Shown: one piece after another, positions 33,760 through 45,579 of the stretch
Numbering within the stretch: position 1 is the first letter of the stretch
How the letters are laid out: every line of letters starts with the position of its first letter
Assembly: GCA_010909165.1 (NCBI GenBank)
Contig: MU008155.1
Location: forward strand, 2,046,001 to 2,110,000
Reading direction: 5' to 3'
From: Anthoceros angustus
Lineage: Eukaryota > Streptophyta > Anthocerotopsida > Anthocerotales > Anthocerotaceae
DNA length: 64,000 nucleotides
Made by a program: the position numbers and the translations under genes
Notes under the pieces: model-generated
Seen by the model: the letters and a program-made list of their open reading frames with translations, nothing else
Database searches by the model: none
Told to the model about the DNA's origin: nothing

Positions 33760-35619
33760 ATGAACTCTGGAGGTCACGCCGTGGATGGTGGCCAGCTTCA
33801 GGCTATGAGGTGGAAGCATGGGAGGGAGGAGCAGTCCTGGAGCCCGGAGCAGCTCGCCGCTGTTGGGAATCTGCTCGGCGCGATGAAGGATGGAGCGGAG
33901 TCGAGGAGGCGGAAGAAGGAAAAGAGCGCAACCGAATGCGCGCGGAGAGGGAGACGACAGCCCGCTGCCTTCGGGTTTGCGTCCCTCGGATTGGAGAGTT
34001 TCAAAGACGGATGGCGGAGTGGCAGCAAGCAGTCCTGGCGCGGGCCTGCCGCGGCGGAGGGAAGCTCCCACGCCGAGGCCTCGAACTCCCGTCCTGGATT
34101 TGCACGACTAGCCGGTGCCCTGTCCAAGGGGAAGAAGGTGTGTCCGAGAAACCCTACGGAATCTGACGAATTCCTGACCTTGAAAGCGAATTGCAAGCTC
34201 CGTGGCCCGGCTGTGACTGACCTCGACCCCGGCTCCTGTGGCTGCAGGAAAAGGTGGAGAAGATCGAGGAGGACGTGAAGGACGCTGCGAGGGAGGCCAA
34301 GGACCTGGCCAAGGAGGCGGCAAAGGACTTGCGCGTTCCTATCGTGCGGACCAAGGTGCCTGGCGTAGGGGAAATTCGCAGCATCACGCTCAAGCAGGTA
34401 GGGCATGTTAGAACAAGTGGAGAAGATGCATCCATATTGAAAGTGCGTCACGCTCTCATACCTTTCGTCTAAATCTTGCCCTTGCGCGCTATGCCAGTTG
34501 ATTTGCGGGATCATCTCTGGAGGATTCGCAGGAGTCGCTAGCACGCCATTCGCAATCTGGCGCACTCGCGTGGTGGCGAAGAAAGGAGGAGAGTCCTCCC
34601 CCGAGGTGCTGCGAAGCGTTGCTCGACATGAGGGACTGCAGACATTATTCCAAGGCAGCTTGCTGGTGGCGACATTCACGTCTGCGTTGCAGAAAGGCTT
34701 CCAGGTGAGATAGCTTGCAAACATCCCTCCTCTCCAGCCGCATTAGGGGAGGCTTGGCTTCCAAGAATTTCTCACTTGCCGCGTATGTGGTGGACTCATG
34801 GCAGTTCGCCACATACGAGGCGGTGAAGAAGTTCGAGGAGAAGCGGGGGCAGGATGATCCGCGCTGGCTCCCTCTGCCACGCGCCATTCCGATCTCCACT
34901 GTGGCTGGAGCCGCGGCAGGCGTGGTGTCCACCTTGGTCACGTATCCCTTCTCCGTGCTCCTGGACCGCACCGTGCTGGAGGTACGCGTCTTTCACTCTT
35001 CCGCCGGCTTCATCCGGATCCGGAACAGCTCCTTCACTCTCAACTTCACTGATTCCAAGAAGTAGCTTGCATGTCATACCAGCCTGCGGTGTACTCGTCC
35101 ATGACCGGGGCTGTGGCCACCATCCTGAGGGAAGAAGGCGTGGCGGGCCTCTACCGCGGCATCACCCCGGCTCTGCTGAGCATGGTCCCGGCCTCGGCCG
35201 CTGCCTTCTACACCTTCGAGGCGCTCAAGCAGCGGTGGAAGGAGTGGCGGGGGCCCGGGGAGGAGGAGCTGGGCCTGGTTCCGTTGCTCGTGGTTGGCGC
35301 GCTCGCCGGCGCCTTTTCCTCCACCTTGACTTACCCCCTGGAGATGGCGCGCAAGCAGGTGAGCATGGGAGCGCTGCCGCGCTCCGCCACCGGGCCGGGT
35401 GTAGGCTACGCCAACATGATGCACGCGCTGCAGCGCATCGCGGGGAGGGAAGGGTTCCGGGGCCTGTACCGCGGCATCACCGTGGAGTGGATGCAGACCA
35501 TCCCTTGCACTGCAGTCTCCTTCGCCGCCTACGAGATGGCCAAGCGAATTTTCGTCGCGGAAGGGGAAGAAAGCCGGGACGAAGTGAAAGACGCTCCCCC
35601 TGACGCCTCCATTCCCTGA
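33760..35619 (+). CDS. Mitochondrial carrier family protein, Brittle1-like, five exons
   Basis: Resembles the Brittle1 branch of adenylate transporters of plastid envelope or mitochondria. Exons 33760-34137, 34248-34397, 34498-34704, 34766-34981, 35083-35619; all phase 0, 495 aa. An upstream in-frame ATG at 33667 would add 31 residues. The long Arg/Ser-rich N-terminus may target an organelle; a Lys/Glu-rich helix follows (KVEKIEEDVKDAAREAKDLA). Three carrier repeats: TPFAIWRTRV with HEGLQTLFQGSLL; TYPFSVLLDRTV with REEGVAGLYRGITPALLSMVP; TYPLEMARKQVSMGAL with REGFRGLYRGITVEWMQTIP. Only repeat 3 keeps a full Px(D/E)xx(K/R) signature; repeat 1 lacks its acid and repeat 2 both charges. The exon 4 acceptor (CCAAG|AAT) is weak but the only one keeping frame. 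It is a diverged carrier; substrate uncertain. Confidence 0.85.
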
Positions 35620-35862
35620 TTCGTACCACCTCCATCCAAAAACGCTCCCGGGACCTGGAGGACGTTTCCTGCTTTGACGCCTGATGGGGGGAATCGCGGG
35701 CCAGCCTTGCTTGTACATACAAAGATGTACCACGTTCATTCTCATTCGGGGCGTTCAAAACTCATCAACGAACAAGTGTAAATGGAGCTTTCTTCACGTC
35801 CAAGGAAACAAGCTGGAATCCAATCTGCGCTGTTGATCGGGAGGCTTTTCATTCCCAGTGCC

Positions 35863-36026
35863 TGACAAGTGCGAGCGTTCGCGAGAGCTGGTAATCGTAT
35901 GAATGAATGAATGAGATGTCGCTGTCTTGGACACGACTCTATCGCTGTCTTGGACACTCAAGAGTCGTGTCCTGACGGTTAGGGTTTGTCCTAACCTACG
36001 ACCTGTACAACTAGCGTATACTGTCA
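35863..36026 (-). repeat. 3' LTR of Copia (164 bp)
   Basis: Matches 40999-41127 apart from indels and a 35-base internal duplication. It is preceded by GTGCC at 35858-35862. Confidence 0.88.
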
Positions 36027-36239
36027 CTCCCACTCAGGTCTAGAGTTAGGATGTGTATAAATTGTCATATTTACATATAATTTAATACTGAATGCTATGA
36101 AACGTAAAATCTAACAAGAAGACCTGATAACCCGCAAAGAAACTTCAAAGCGGTATCGGCATCATGTCAATCTTCACGTTCGACTTATTCTTCGATTCGT
36201 AGCTGTGCTCCACTTCAAAGGATTACCGGCTGACCTTAG

Positions 36240-39200
36240 GCCCATGGCAGCTGCATGTTCGTAATGCTTAACGCGTCCCAAAGCCTTTGTCAGGATGTCT
36301 GCGGTCATGACCACATGGGGCGATGAAAATCCTTACCAAACCTTGAGCTACAGTCTCACGAATGTAATGATGTTCGATTCCAATATGTTTGGTCCTTACG
36401 TGGAAGCGAGGGTTCATTGTCAACGCAATTGCACTCTGATTATCGCACAACAAGTCTATCGGCAGCTCCTGTGGTATGCCGAGCTCCCTTAGTGCTCCCA
36501 CTGACCAAGTGCTTTCCTTGCACGCCTCCGTTAAACTCTTGTATTCCGCTTCCGTAGATGATAGTGCAATTGTAGATTGCCTTTTACTACTCCAAGAAAT
36601 TACACCATCAGCTAAGATTGTAACATAGCTACTAATGCTCTTGCGGCTGTCTGGGTCTCCTCCCCAGTCAGCGTCACTATAGACTGTTAAATGCAGAGCC
36701 TTCTTTGCCTTTGAGCTATACAAAATTCCCCAATCATTGTTCGAAATGTACCTATAGACCCTTGTCATCGTCCTCATGAGTTCTGGGGTTTGAAACAAAC
36801 CGTGAAGTCATCCGAGGTGAAGGCAAGATCAGCTGCTTCCTATCATCAAATGCATCAGCTTCCATTCTTTGAAGGATACAATTCAACATATTGAGCGTCC
36901 TCTTCGTATATCGCCAACTTCTGTATACTTGACATTTTGCTCTCGAGTCGCAACAGCTGATCATGCCATATCTTTCTAAAATTTCCAAGGCATATTTACG
37001 TTGTACAGGAAAATAGTACCCGACCGATTTCTATGTAGTGCATACCTAGGCGTAGGCAAGTGCACCACGTAGTCTTAAAAGCTCTTCTCAAGTGCTCCTT
37101 TAATTCAAATATCATGCGTGAGAGTTCGAGAATGATTATATCGTCCACATAAATGGCAAGTGCCAAGAAATCTTTACTTTCTCTTTTACGTAGACATTCT
37201 TTGTCGACATGTAAGCCTTCATATCCAAGGTCATCAAGTATGTGTGAATTCTTTCATACCATGCTCGGAGCTTTGTTTAAGCCCATACAAAGTCTTGGAG
37301 CTTACATACCGGACGAGGCACATTTGGAGGCACTGGAACTCCCTGGAACTTGCATGAAAATCTCCTCGTCAGTTCCCATACAAAAATCTTGTAGTAACGT
37401 CCATTGCTCCACTCAAGATTATTGCTGATAGTGCTATAAACATGCGCAGGTATTGACTTCACTACTGAGCGTATCATCGTAGTCCACTCCGGTATTTGCG
37501 AATACCCTTTTGCAACCAACCTTGCCTTGTAACGCAATGCTCCCATCGCCTTGACTTTATCTTAAAACCCACTTGCGCCAACTTGTTTCCTATCCTGCAG
37601 AAGGTGACTATTGTCCAAGTTTGGTTTTCATACGAGATGCCAACTCAGTTGAATGGCTTTGTACCAATGCTCGGCGGGGCGGTCAGCCCGTAGGTTGGAG
37701 GTTCATACAGTGACGTTGGCGGCTAAACAGTATGTTAGATGTGACTTGGGATACCGAAATCCTCGGCCTCTGTGCGGTGGTCTCGTCCTCGAGGCTCGAG
37801 GCTCAGGAGTAGCATGTTGAGCCGGCCTTCTGTGCTGTCCATCTGGTGAGGCAGACGGGATCGCTGTCTCTGTCTCCTCAAAACTCAACGACCCAGCTAA
37901 AGGTGTAGCTTGTAAATTTCGGCTACTAATCGTGCGTCCAGGTGTCCGCATCGGTGTCTGCAGTCGGTGGTGGTGCGGGGTATTGCTGGTGCCAGGTGTG
38001 GCACGATAGCGGCGGAAGAGGAACTCGGAGTTCTCACCATCATCTCCTCTGAGCCATTTGGAAGAATCGTGCAACGATGCTCCCCTGGTGAGATTCACGC
38101 CTTGACACCACATCACGTGAATGGGTAACTACCCTCGTTCTTATTCGGGGACCTTATACCCTTGATTCCTTGGTGAACCCAATAAAAATGCGTTGAGTGG
38201 ACTTGGGTTCGAACTTCTTACGCAGTCCTTGTGGATGTGAGTATACACCGAGCCAAACACACGAAGATGCGAGAGATTGGGCTTCTGCTGTCACAATTAA
38301 AGGAGTCTTGCCTTAAGCGGTTATGTGCTATCACATTACGAATGTAGGTAGCATAACTTCCCTCCGTATGCTTTGGGCAAGTTTGCATAATGAAGCATCT
38401 TGGAAGCGAGATGTCTCCAAAGACCGATTTTTATTCTCGAAACCCCATTCTGTGGGGTATGGGCATTAAATCAATTGCCTACCTATGCCATCTTTGTTTG
38501 CAAACGCATCAAATTCTGGGAGACATACTCTCGCCATTATCGAGCAGTTTTTCAGACGACGGGTTTGGGTCTCACCCATATCTTGTACTCTTTGAAGCAT
38601 GCAAGAGTATCGATTTTTGCTTGAGAAAATACACTACATAGCGTGTGTAGTCAATAAATGTGGTAAGTACTCCTTCCCTCCAAGAGAAACCGGAGTTTTC
38701 CACATACATCACGTGAACTAGCCCTAATATCTCCGTTGCTCGGGTTGCTTTGCCGACAGGAAGACGACGCTTGTGTTTACCTAGGACACAAGCCGCATAC
38801 TCAAAATTGCAGATTATCAAGAGTGATACCTTCCACCGACTTATCTTGTACATAGTCAATACGAAATTGATATGACCAGTGAAGATGCCATGGAGTACGT
38901 AAGAGGTTTGGCATAGTGTGTGAAGTCGGTGAGTGCCTTTTCTTCTTTCATGTCGAGATGATAAAGATCGTCCTTTGCGTGCCAGTGGCCAAGAGGGTGC
39001 CATCCTTCGACTCAACGAGACACTTGCCGTCTCCAAAACACACATAACAGCCCGACTGATCCATCTTCCGAACTGAAACTAGGTTCTTTGCCAGTCCGGG
39101 TATGTAAAGCACATCTGAAATTTCTATGTGCTGATTGGGTTTCAAATCAAGTTGAATGGTGCCCTGACCAGCAATTTCATGCTGGGAATTGTCTCCTAAG

Positions 39201-40980
39201 CACACAAATTTTGCAGGTGTGCTTTCCTTCAACTTTGTAAAATATGCAGATGGGGGTCATATCTTTGCGAGGCTCCTTGTCATATACCATGTGTGTTGGA
39301 TGGCTGGCAAAGCAAGTGACCACATTGCAATGATGGAAGTTGTGATCTCGAGATGAGTTCAACTGTGGTGTCATGAATGACACTTGTAAAGAATGCCTTT
39401 GTATTTTTGCATAGTCACGCTAGATGACACAAGGTCCACCTTCTCGGCCGGTCTCTTGCGGCGGACTTCCTGGTATGATTTGTCATGCCGCAATGCCCTG
39501 AGGGGCTTGCCTGCGCCACCACCAAAGCTTAGAGGCCTAGAGTTATTACCTCGGCCACGACCTCGGCCCCTACCAAATGGGCGTCCTCGGCCACGACCTC
39601 TACCGAGGTTTGGCCGTCAAAGGGCCTTGTCTCCTCACGAGAAAGAGAAGTATTTGCTATTTTCCTTCTTGACTCTTACATTAACATTATGCTATCACTC
39701 GATTAAGCGTGATGGATGGTGCATCCTGCAGCCTTGTACCACACTTGACCAAGTTTACGGCGGTGTAGTAAGAAAGTGCGCAGGCTCCTCCTCCAATGCA
39801 AAACTGCAGAAACCAACTTGGCTCGATTGCGAAACTCAAGTACATGTTTATCCACAGTCTGTTTCTTTCATCTTGAGGCCCATGAATTGTTTTAACACAA
39901 AAGTTTGCGCATGAGATCCCTAGAGTCGTACAAGTCTTTTACTTGTTTCCACCGAGGTGGATTTCTTGACTCCACGAAACACGCCCGATGTGGGTGCTCT
40001 TGACACTAAAGTGAAGAAGTGTTGAGCTTCTTGGTCATTCTCCTCAGTAGACCAACTCTTGTGTAGCGGCACAGTTTGGGTGTAAACCGGGAGGTGTGCC
40101 TACACCATGGACATGTGCCCATAATTTTCTAGATTCGATTATTTCTTGCATACTCTTACGCCATACATGATAATTTTCACCATCAAACTTGTCTTCCTTG
40201 GGTATTTTAATGGCGGGAACTTGTGAAATGGTCTTGAGTACCCATTACATTGAGTACCTTAGGGATTAAATGGAAACCGAGGTTGCCTCGAGATTACGGC
40301 TTTCCGAGTTCTTTGGAGATATATAGGGTCACCTTCAATGCATAGGAGGCGATAGCAAATGTTCAAATATGTGCTGTAAAATGTGTGAAACAAACTCCTT
40401 GATTGATGTACAAAGGTTGATAGACCGGTGATTTATTGAACAAATTGGTAACATGATGATGTAAATGAGAAAATGCTTGATTGCGTCTTGGTAGAAGCAA
40501 GCACAAGGTTTCGACTAGGAGGGAGCAACATCGTGCTCAAAGAAGATCGAGACATCAAAGTTGCTCAAGTCATAACCATCAAGTGAAGGATACCCTTGTA
40601 CAACATTTGTAGCCATCGGTTCACAAATTATGCGATTTTGATCCAAACTGCTGCCGGTAGCGTGGGCGAGGCGTAAAAATGCGTTTCCTCCGCTCAATTC
40701 TCACACATTTAGCTCTTGGAGTCTTCTGGCTCTTCTTGCTAAACGTTCTCGTTTCCTCAGGCCAGGCATATCTCAGATCTCCACGATGCTACATCTTGGG
40801 GGGAGTAGGCCAGAAGATCTCAGAGAAGCAAGATTTCTTAAAATGAGAACCACCACGCGTTGGGGTGATTGTTGGTAACCGCTCAAGATCGATGAAGTCC
40901 GCTTGTTGCTCGGGTCGCTCCATCTTGAGTGGATGATGAAAGCCGGGCCGCAGGCGCACTCGAGAAATAAGCGGGGGCGC
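36240..40980 (-). pseudogene. Copia gag-pol of the 35.9-41.1 kb element (frameshifted)
   Basis: Reading right to left: gag region (40.7-39.6 kb); an Arg/Gly-rich stretch RGRGRGRPFGRGRGRGRG (39.62-39.55 kb); gag-pre-integrase block with EISDVLYIPGLAKNLVSVRK and SGCYVCFGDGKCLVESKDG (39.2-38.95 kb); integrase (38.9-38.1 kb, fragmentary); reverse transcriptase with YKARLVAKGYSQ (about 37.53 kb); and RNase H with LTVYSDADWGGDPDSRKSIS, ALSSTEAEYKSLTEACKEST, DNQSAIALTMNPRFHVRTKH and YIRETVAQG (36.7-36.3 kb). The RNase H part is intact over about 176 codons; the rest is broken many times. The domain order is canonical for Ty1/Copia. Confidence 0.88.
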
Positions 40981-40998
40981 GACTTGGCTCTGATACCA

Positions 40999-41127
40999 TG
41001 ACAAGTCGGCGTTGGCGTGTCGTATGAATGAATGAATGAGATGTATTTGTCTTGGACACTCAAGAGTCGTGTCCACGCGGTTGAAGGTTTGTCTAACCTA
41101 CACAATACAACTAAGCGTATCTTGTCA
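40999..41127 (-). repeat. 5' LTR of Copia (129 bp)
   Basis: Begins TGACAAG and ends CTTGTCA on the plus strand, is followed by the GTGCC duplication, and is preceded by the tRNA-Met primer site at 40987-40998. Confidence 0.88.
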
Positions 41128-41284
41128 GTGCCATCAAAAGCATTGCTACGCTAGTTTCGAGGCCAAGGGATGATACCTTGAAGAAAGTATGGCCATGACA
41201 CTTGATGACCTCCATCGGTGAACCCGCGTCGGGACACACACCGTAGCGGAGATGTAGCATATTGGCCCAAATCGAATTCTTTTC

Positions 41285-41790
41285 ATTCTTGAGCCGCTCT
41301 TTAGACAGAAGCGGCACGGAAAAATCTTGTCTTAGCTCTTTAGGTTCCTGCCGCAGGCGGCACGGAAAATTCTTGTGCGCTCTTTGTCTTAGCTCTTTAG
41401 ACACACAGAGCGGCACGGAAAATTCTTGTGCCGCTCTTTAGACACACAGAGCGGCACGGAAAATTCTTGTGCCGCTCTTTACTTAGACACCTGCAGGCTG
41501 ACACGGAAAATTCTTATGCCGCTCTTTAGACACAGTGACACAGGCGGTGTCTTGTGCAGCTCTTTAGACACCAGGCGGCGGAAAATTCTTGTGCAGCTCT
41601 TTAGACACACAGGCGGCGGAAAATTCTTGTGCAGCTCTTTAGACACACAGGCGGCGGAAAATTCTTGTGCGCTCTTTAGACACCAGGCGGCGGAAAAAAA
41701 TCTTGTGCTCTTTAGACACACAGGCGGCGGAAAATTCTTATGCCGCTCTCTAGGGCTCTGAGCGCAGGAAAATTCTTATGCCGCTCTTCA
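41285..41790 (+). repeat. Hairpin minisatellite, about 45-50 bp unit, ten or more copies
   Basis: Units combine GAGCGGCACGGAAAATTCTT, GTGCCGCTC and TTTAGACACACA. The first part is itself an inverted repeat (GAGCGGCAC / GTGCCGCTC around GGAAAATTCTT), so each intact unit can fold. Towards the right, units decay to GGCGGAAAATTCTTGTGCAG forms that lose the pairing. It sits inside the broken reading frame right of the Copia. Confidence 0.9.
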
Positions 41791-41945
41791 TGCATGTGAA
41801 ACAAATTCTGAGTTTGAAGGTACCCAAGGGGCATTTTCCCTACCATGCTCACATCCCTTTTATCTCCTATCCAATGTTCTGTGAGGCACGACTTCTCCTG
41901 TCCAGTATGTGAGGCACGACTTCCAAGGCTATCACTCAGCTCCAT

Positions 41946-42125
41946 GCTTAAGGCTCCATTTTAGCATAGCGTCACAATTCACCCAAGGCCCTGCAAAACA
42001 AGCCTTCACCCAAGGCCCTGCAAAACAAGCCTCAAACCACATTTTAGCATAGCGTCACAATTCACCCAAGGCCCTGCAAAACAAGCCTCAATCCATTTAG
42101 CAAGCTGATGTGTTTGTGAGCGGTA
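41946..42125 (+). repeat. Tandem repeat with AATTCACCCAAGGCCCTGCA unit
   Basis: Three copies of TTCACCCAAGGCCCTGCAAA-ACAAGCC (about 41980, 42007 and 42060), two preceded by TTTTAGCATAGCGTCACA. Unit spacing is 27 and 53 bases. No gene. Confidence 0.85.
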
Positions 42126-43255
42126 CAACAACAACAACAACAACTTTATTTATGTCCACTAAGGATGGAAGAACCATCATGGGACAAAGATAGTACAGCG
42201 TAAAAGAGGTTTAAAAACCGAGTACACTTACGTCGTCTGAACTAGAGAAGCGTGTATGAGGGAAGCGAAGAAGGCAAAGACTACAAGGAGTCCAACAAGG
42301 ACTGCCAAGATCAAGAAGCTCGAGAGACATAGTCCGAGAGCCTAGGAATGTGGAAAGAAAAATCTGTGCGAAGCCGGCACATTCAAAAGAGAGTAACGAG
42401 ACCGAATATCGGCATAGGGGACAATAAAGAGGAAGTGTGATTCGATTCGGGATCCAAGGAGCAAAGCTTGCGATCCTATCGTCTTGGGAGGGGTAGGCTT
42501 GAGCCAGCAGTCGGTCTCAATCCGGAGGTGGTGGGAGCTAACGAAATTGACCTATGAGTGTGCGGAGTTTGAAGGAAAGAGGCGGGGTAGCGGGGCGGGG
42601 TAGGAAATTTGAGGGAGGATTAACTCCCTCGTCTTTGTAAAAGCGGAGTCTAGAAGTGAGAGGGGAAAAGGAAAGGAGGCGAGGTGGCAGGCGGGGTAGG
42701 AAATTTACGGAGGAGGATTAACTCGGGCTCGTCTTTGTAAAAGCGGAGTCTAGAAGTGAGAGGGGAAAAGGAAAGAGGGGACCGGTGAGGCGAAGGTATC
42801 TTAATTTAAGGGCCTATGAATGGGTGGTTGGGGGATGTGAGAAAGGGGAGTTGGGAGGAGGAGAGGGCCAGCGAGTCGAAAAAGGTTCAAACTCGAATCT
42901 TCTAAGCCGGGCAGCTTGAGAAAGCCAGCAAAAGAAGTGTGGTATTGAGCCGGAGGCGGCGGGAGGACCTAAAGGCAAGGAGGAGGTAAGGGGATCCAAA
43001 ATGGGATTAGCAATATCAAGGAGGTGGAGGCGGTAAAGAAAGGATGAGAGGCGAAAAAGGCCATCAAGTTCGAGGGAAAAGGCTGCAAATTCGAGAAAGG
43101 AGGATGGGTAATGGAGTGACGCTTACAAGCAATGTGGGCGGAGAAAGGAAGATTGAACCCTTTCCACCTTCGCCCAAGAAGAAGGGAAAGATCCCCCCGC
43201 CATACAAGGCGGAGGGAATTACCATAGTGTTGAGCAATGCTCAAGATTGATATCC

Positions 43256-45400
43256 TCAAGATTCATCCAGATAAAAGAACAGCGCAAAGCAGAGCCCATC
43301 CCTTGGTAGGGTAGCGGGAGGCGGAGGAGGTCCAATTAAATTTAGGACCGAAAATAGTGATACCCAGATAAGTATAGGATCGAACCATCTCCACCTCCTG
43401 ACCATCATAATAAAATTTGCAATCACCCTTGTAATCCCGAGTGTTGAACCGCATAATCTTGGTCTTGCGCAGATTGACAAAGAGACCCTTGGTTTTACAA
43501 AAAAGGGATAAAACATCCAGTTGCTTTTGCAGGCCCTCCGGGGAATGAGATAAAAGAACAATATCATCCGCATATAGGAGGATAGGAATACTTTCCAAAT
43601 AGCCGAGCACCGGTCGATCAAGAAGCCATTCCTCAAGCTCATCAATATACAACCCAAAGAGATTTGGGGACAAAGGGTCGCCTCGCAACGCCAAGTTGGA
43701 TAGGGATCCGTGGGAAGACAAACCACGGGAGTCTTGATTCGAGCAAAGACCCTTTGTAGAGAAGGGTAGCGGATGCCACAAATGAGGAGGCATCTTAAGA
43801 GATTGAAGTCTCCAAACAACTTATCCCAAGGCACAGAGTTGAAAGCACGCTTAAAGTCAACAAAACAAGACGTGCTTCTTGGATGTCGAGCCCCTTCAAC
43901 AATAGCCGGAGGGTAAAAGATGATCCAAAGTATTCGACCGGGGCGGAAACTGCCCGAGCACGCACCTTAGCCTCCTCACCCGAAGTAGTCAAGATCTCCA
44001 AACTAGAGCTAAAGATCTTAGCATAGATAGACTCCACGGTGATAAATCGGTAATTAGAAGGGAGATAAGGGTCGCCCTTGAGAATGGAGTGGATATCATT
44101 CTCACACCAAGGATCAGAAACCGAAAGACAAAGCATCATTAACAGAGAGGCAAGATGCGAGGAGAAGGAGGTAGAGTCAAGAACCGAATAAATCCCGTGG
44201 ATACCATTAGGGTCGATGTGTACCCAGCTTCCGGATAGCACGGCAACGATTGGCGATGGCGAGACCGAGGATCGAGGAATCAAAGGCGGGGAGGCAGAGG
44301 GATGTGGTAAAGACTATGAACATAGGAGAGGAGTTCAGAGTGGCTTTGAGAAGAATGGGTGAGCGGGTGGAATTCCTTCCAAAAGGCGAGCCACCGGGAC
44401 GCTTGAGGAGAGATAAGACGGTGTGTTCACTTGGATGAATTGGGACTTTTCATGGAGATGAAGGCTTTGTAAGGGGCGGTGGCTTTGTAAAGAGCGGAAT
44501 GATGGGATCCGGGAGGAGATTAAGTTGGCGCAAAGTGAGATGCAATTGAGCGCATGCGCTTACAATCCATCAAACCGGGGATGGCGGGGGTTGGTTTGCA
44601 CGGGAGGATGGCAAAATTTGAAAGGAAAAGTGGAGCGAGAGGTTAGACAAGAGAGGCGGAAGTGGCGTAGCAGCAAGAAAAGGGAGGTGGGGGAATGGAA
44701 GCAAGGGAGGAGGAGCAAGCTGGAAAATTGGGGTACAAGGTCTTGTGGAAAGGTGAATCTGGTGGAGGCAGTGGGAGGCGGGGGATCCCGAGGGGCGGAG
44801 GAACAAAGATCAAAACAATCGGCATGGTCGACTCCAAACATGTGGAGTCCAGAGTCCAGAGCCTAGAAATACGCGAGAGAAGGGCGTCACCAATAACATA
44901 ATCCAACTCGCTAGAAGAGGAACCATCATCAAGAAAGAATTACCTGTTGTCCGTCCAACGGGAGTCCGTTGAAAATGACCATGTTGTGGGATTGAGACGT
45001 AAAGGGCAACACCATAGGAATTTAGTGGATGGGTATCGAGACGAAGACCGATCGAGGCAGGGTCGGCGGATCCGGTGAGAAATTTTGTCGAAATCAAGGA
45101 ATCATAGATAGCGACTTGTTGTGTAGGTCCAAGCGTTGAAGTCCCCAACGAGAAGAATATCGCAATAGGGAAAACTCGGAGATGGACTCGAGAGATCCGC
45201 ATATGGATTACCGAGCATATTTGGAGGACCTTGGAGGGAAATGTGACGCCAACATATAAGTCACGGTGAGAAAGAAAGAGCGTGACAATTGAACCCGGAG
45301 GATGAGCTAAGCTCGTCATGACGAATAAGGAGATAAAAGGAGTCAAGGACTCCAAAATAACAGCAATACCCAAAGCCTTGGGAGAGTTCGGAGACATGGT
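43256..45400 (-). pseudogene. LINE ORF2: endonuclease and reverse transcriptase (broken)
   Basis: The endonuclease region at 45.4-44.8 kb (GIAVILESLTPFISL-type start, a decayed GDFN context near 45.14 kb). After a degenerate stretch comes LKGDPYLPSNYRFITVESIY then AKIFSSSLE (about 44.08 kb), the pre-palm region. Next are the reverse transcriptase palm motifs RGDPLSPNLFGLYIDELEEW, ILLYADDIVLLS (catalytic YADD, about 43.56 kb), GLFVNLRKTKIM and YTYLGI. These define an L1-clade reverse transcriptase. At least six frame changes make it inactive. Confidence 0.85.
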
Positions 45401-45579
45401 GTCTAAAGGTAGAAAACATGAATATCCGGAGAACGGCCTAAGGGGCGGGTATGATGCTCATGAGTCTCGATAGAAACACAATATCCCGGCAATCCCGGCC
45501 CGTGAGGAGATCAAGCATTCCGCCAGGGTGTAGATTGATAGATCCGTTGCAATTCCAAGAAGCCTGGCGGAGGATGCCG

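Larger units (their letters stand above)
35863..41127 (-). mobile_element. Copia LTR retrotransposon, both LTRs and GTGCC duplication
   Basis: A 5.27-kb minus-strand element. Short LTRs (35863-36026 and 40999-41127) begin TGACAAG and end CTGTCA/CTTGTCA and share ATGAATGAATGAATGAGATG and TTGGACACTCAAGAGTCGTG. Target duplication GTGCC flanks it (35858-35862 and 41128-41132). The primer-binding site, complement of GCTCTGATACCA (40987-40998), abuts the 5' LTR and matches the initiator tRNA-Met end used by many plant Copia elements. A purine tract abuts the other LTR (complement of 36027-36036). The left LTR is 35 bases longer through an internal partial duplication that makes a GGACACGACT/AGTCGTGTCC inverted repeat. 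Gag-pol fills the inside but is heavily frameshifted. Confidence 0.93.
35742..41945 (-). pseudogene. Unidentified reading frame split by a Copia insertion and a minisatellite
   Basis: Right of the Copia (41416-41128) the minus strand reads NEKNSIWANMLHLRYGVCP, MEVIKCHGHTFFKVSSLGLE and TSVAMLLMA. Left of it (35862-35745) it reads LGMKSLPINSADWIPACFLG up to SFERPE and stop. When the Copia and one copy of its 5-bp duplication are set aside, the two join in the same frame (MLLMA-LGMKS). Upstream a further piece (41945-41790) reads MELSDSLGSRASHTGQ to LQTQNLFHM and is separated by the hairpin minisatellite. I do not recognise the product. It could be a host gene or an older transposon gene. Confidence 0.45.

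Noticed and set aside
34854-35603. 249-codon plus-strand frame and 223-codon minus-strand frame over the carrier gene
   Set aside because: Off-frame readings of GC-rich exons 4-5; carrier motifs are in the other frame.
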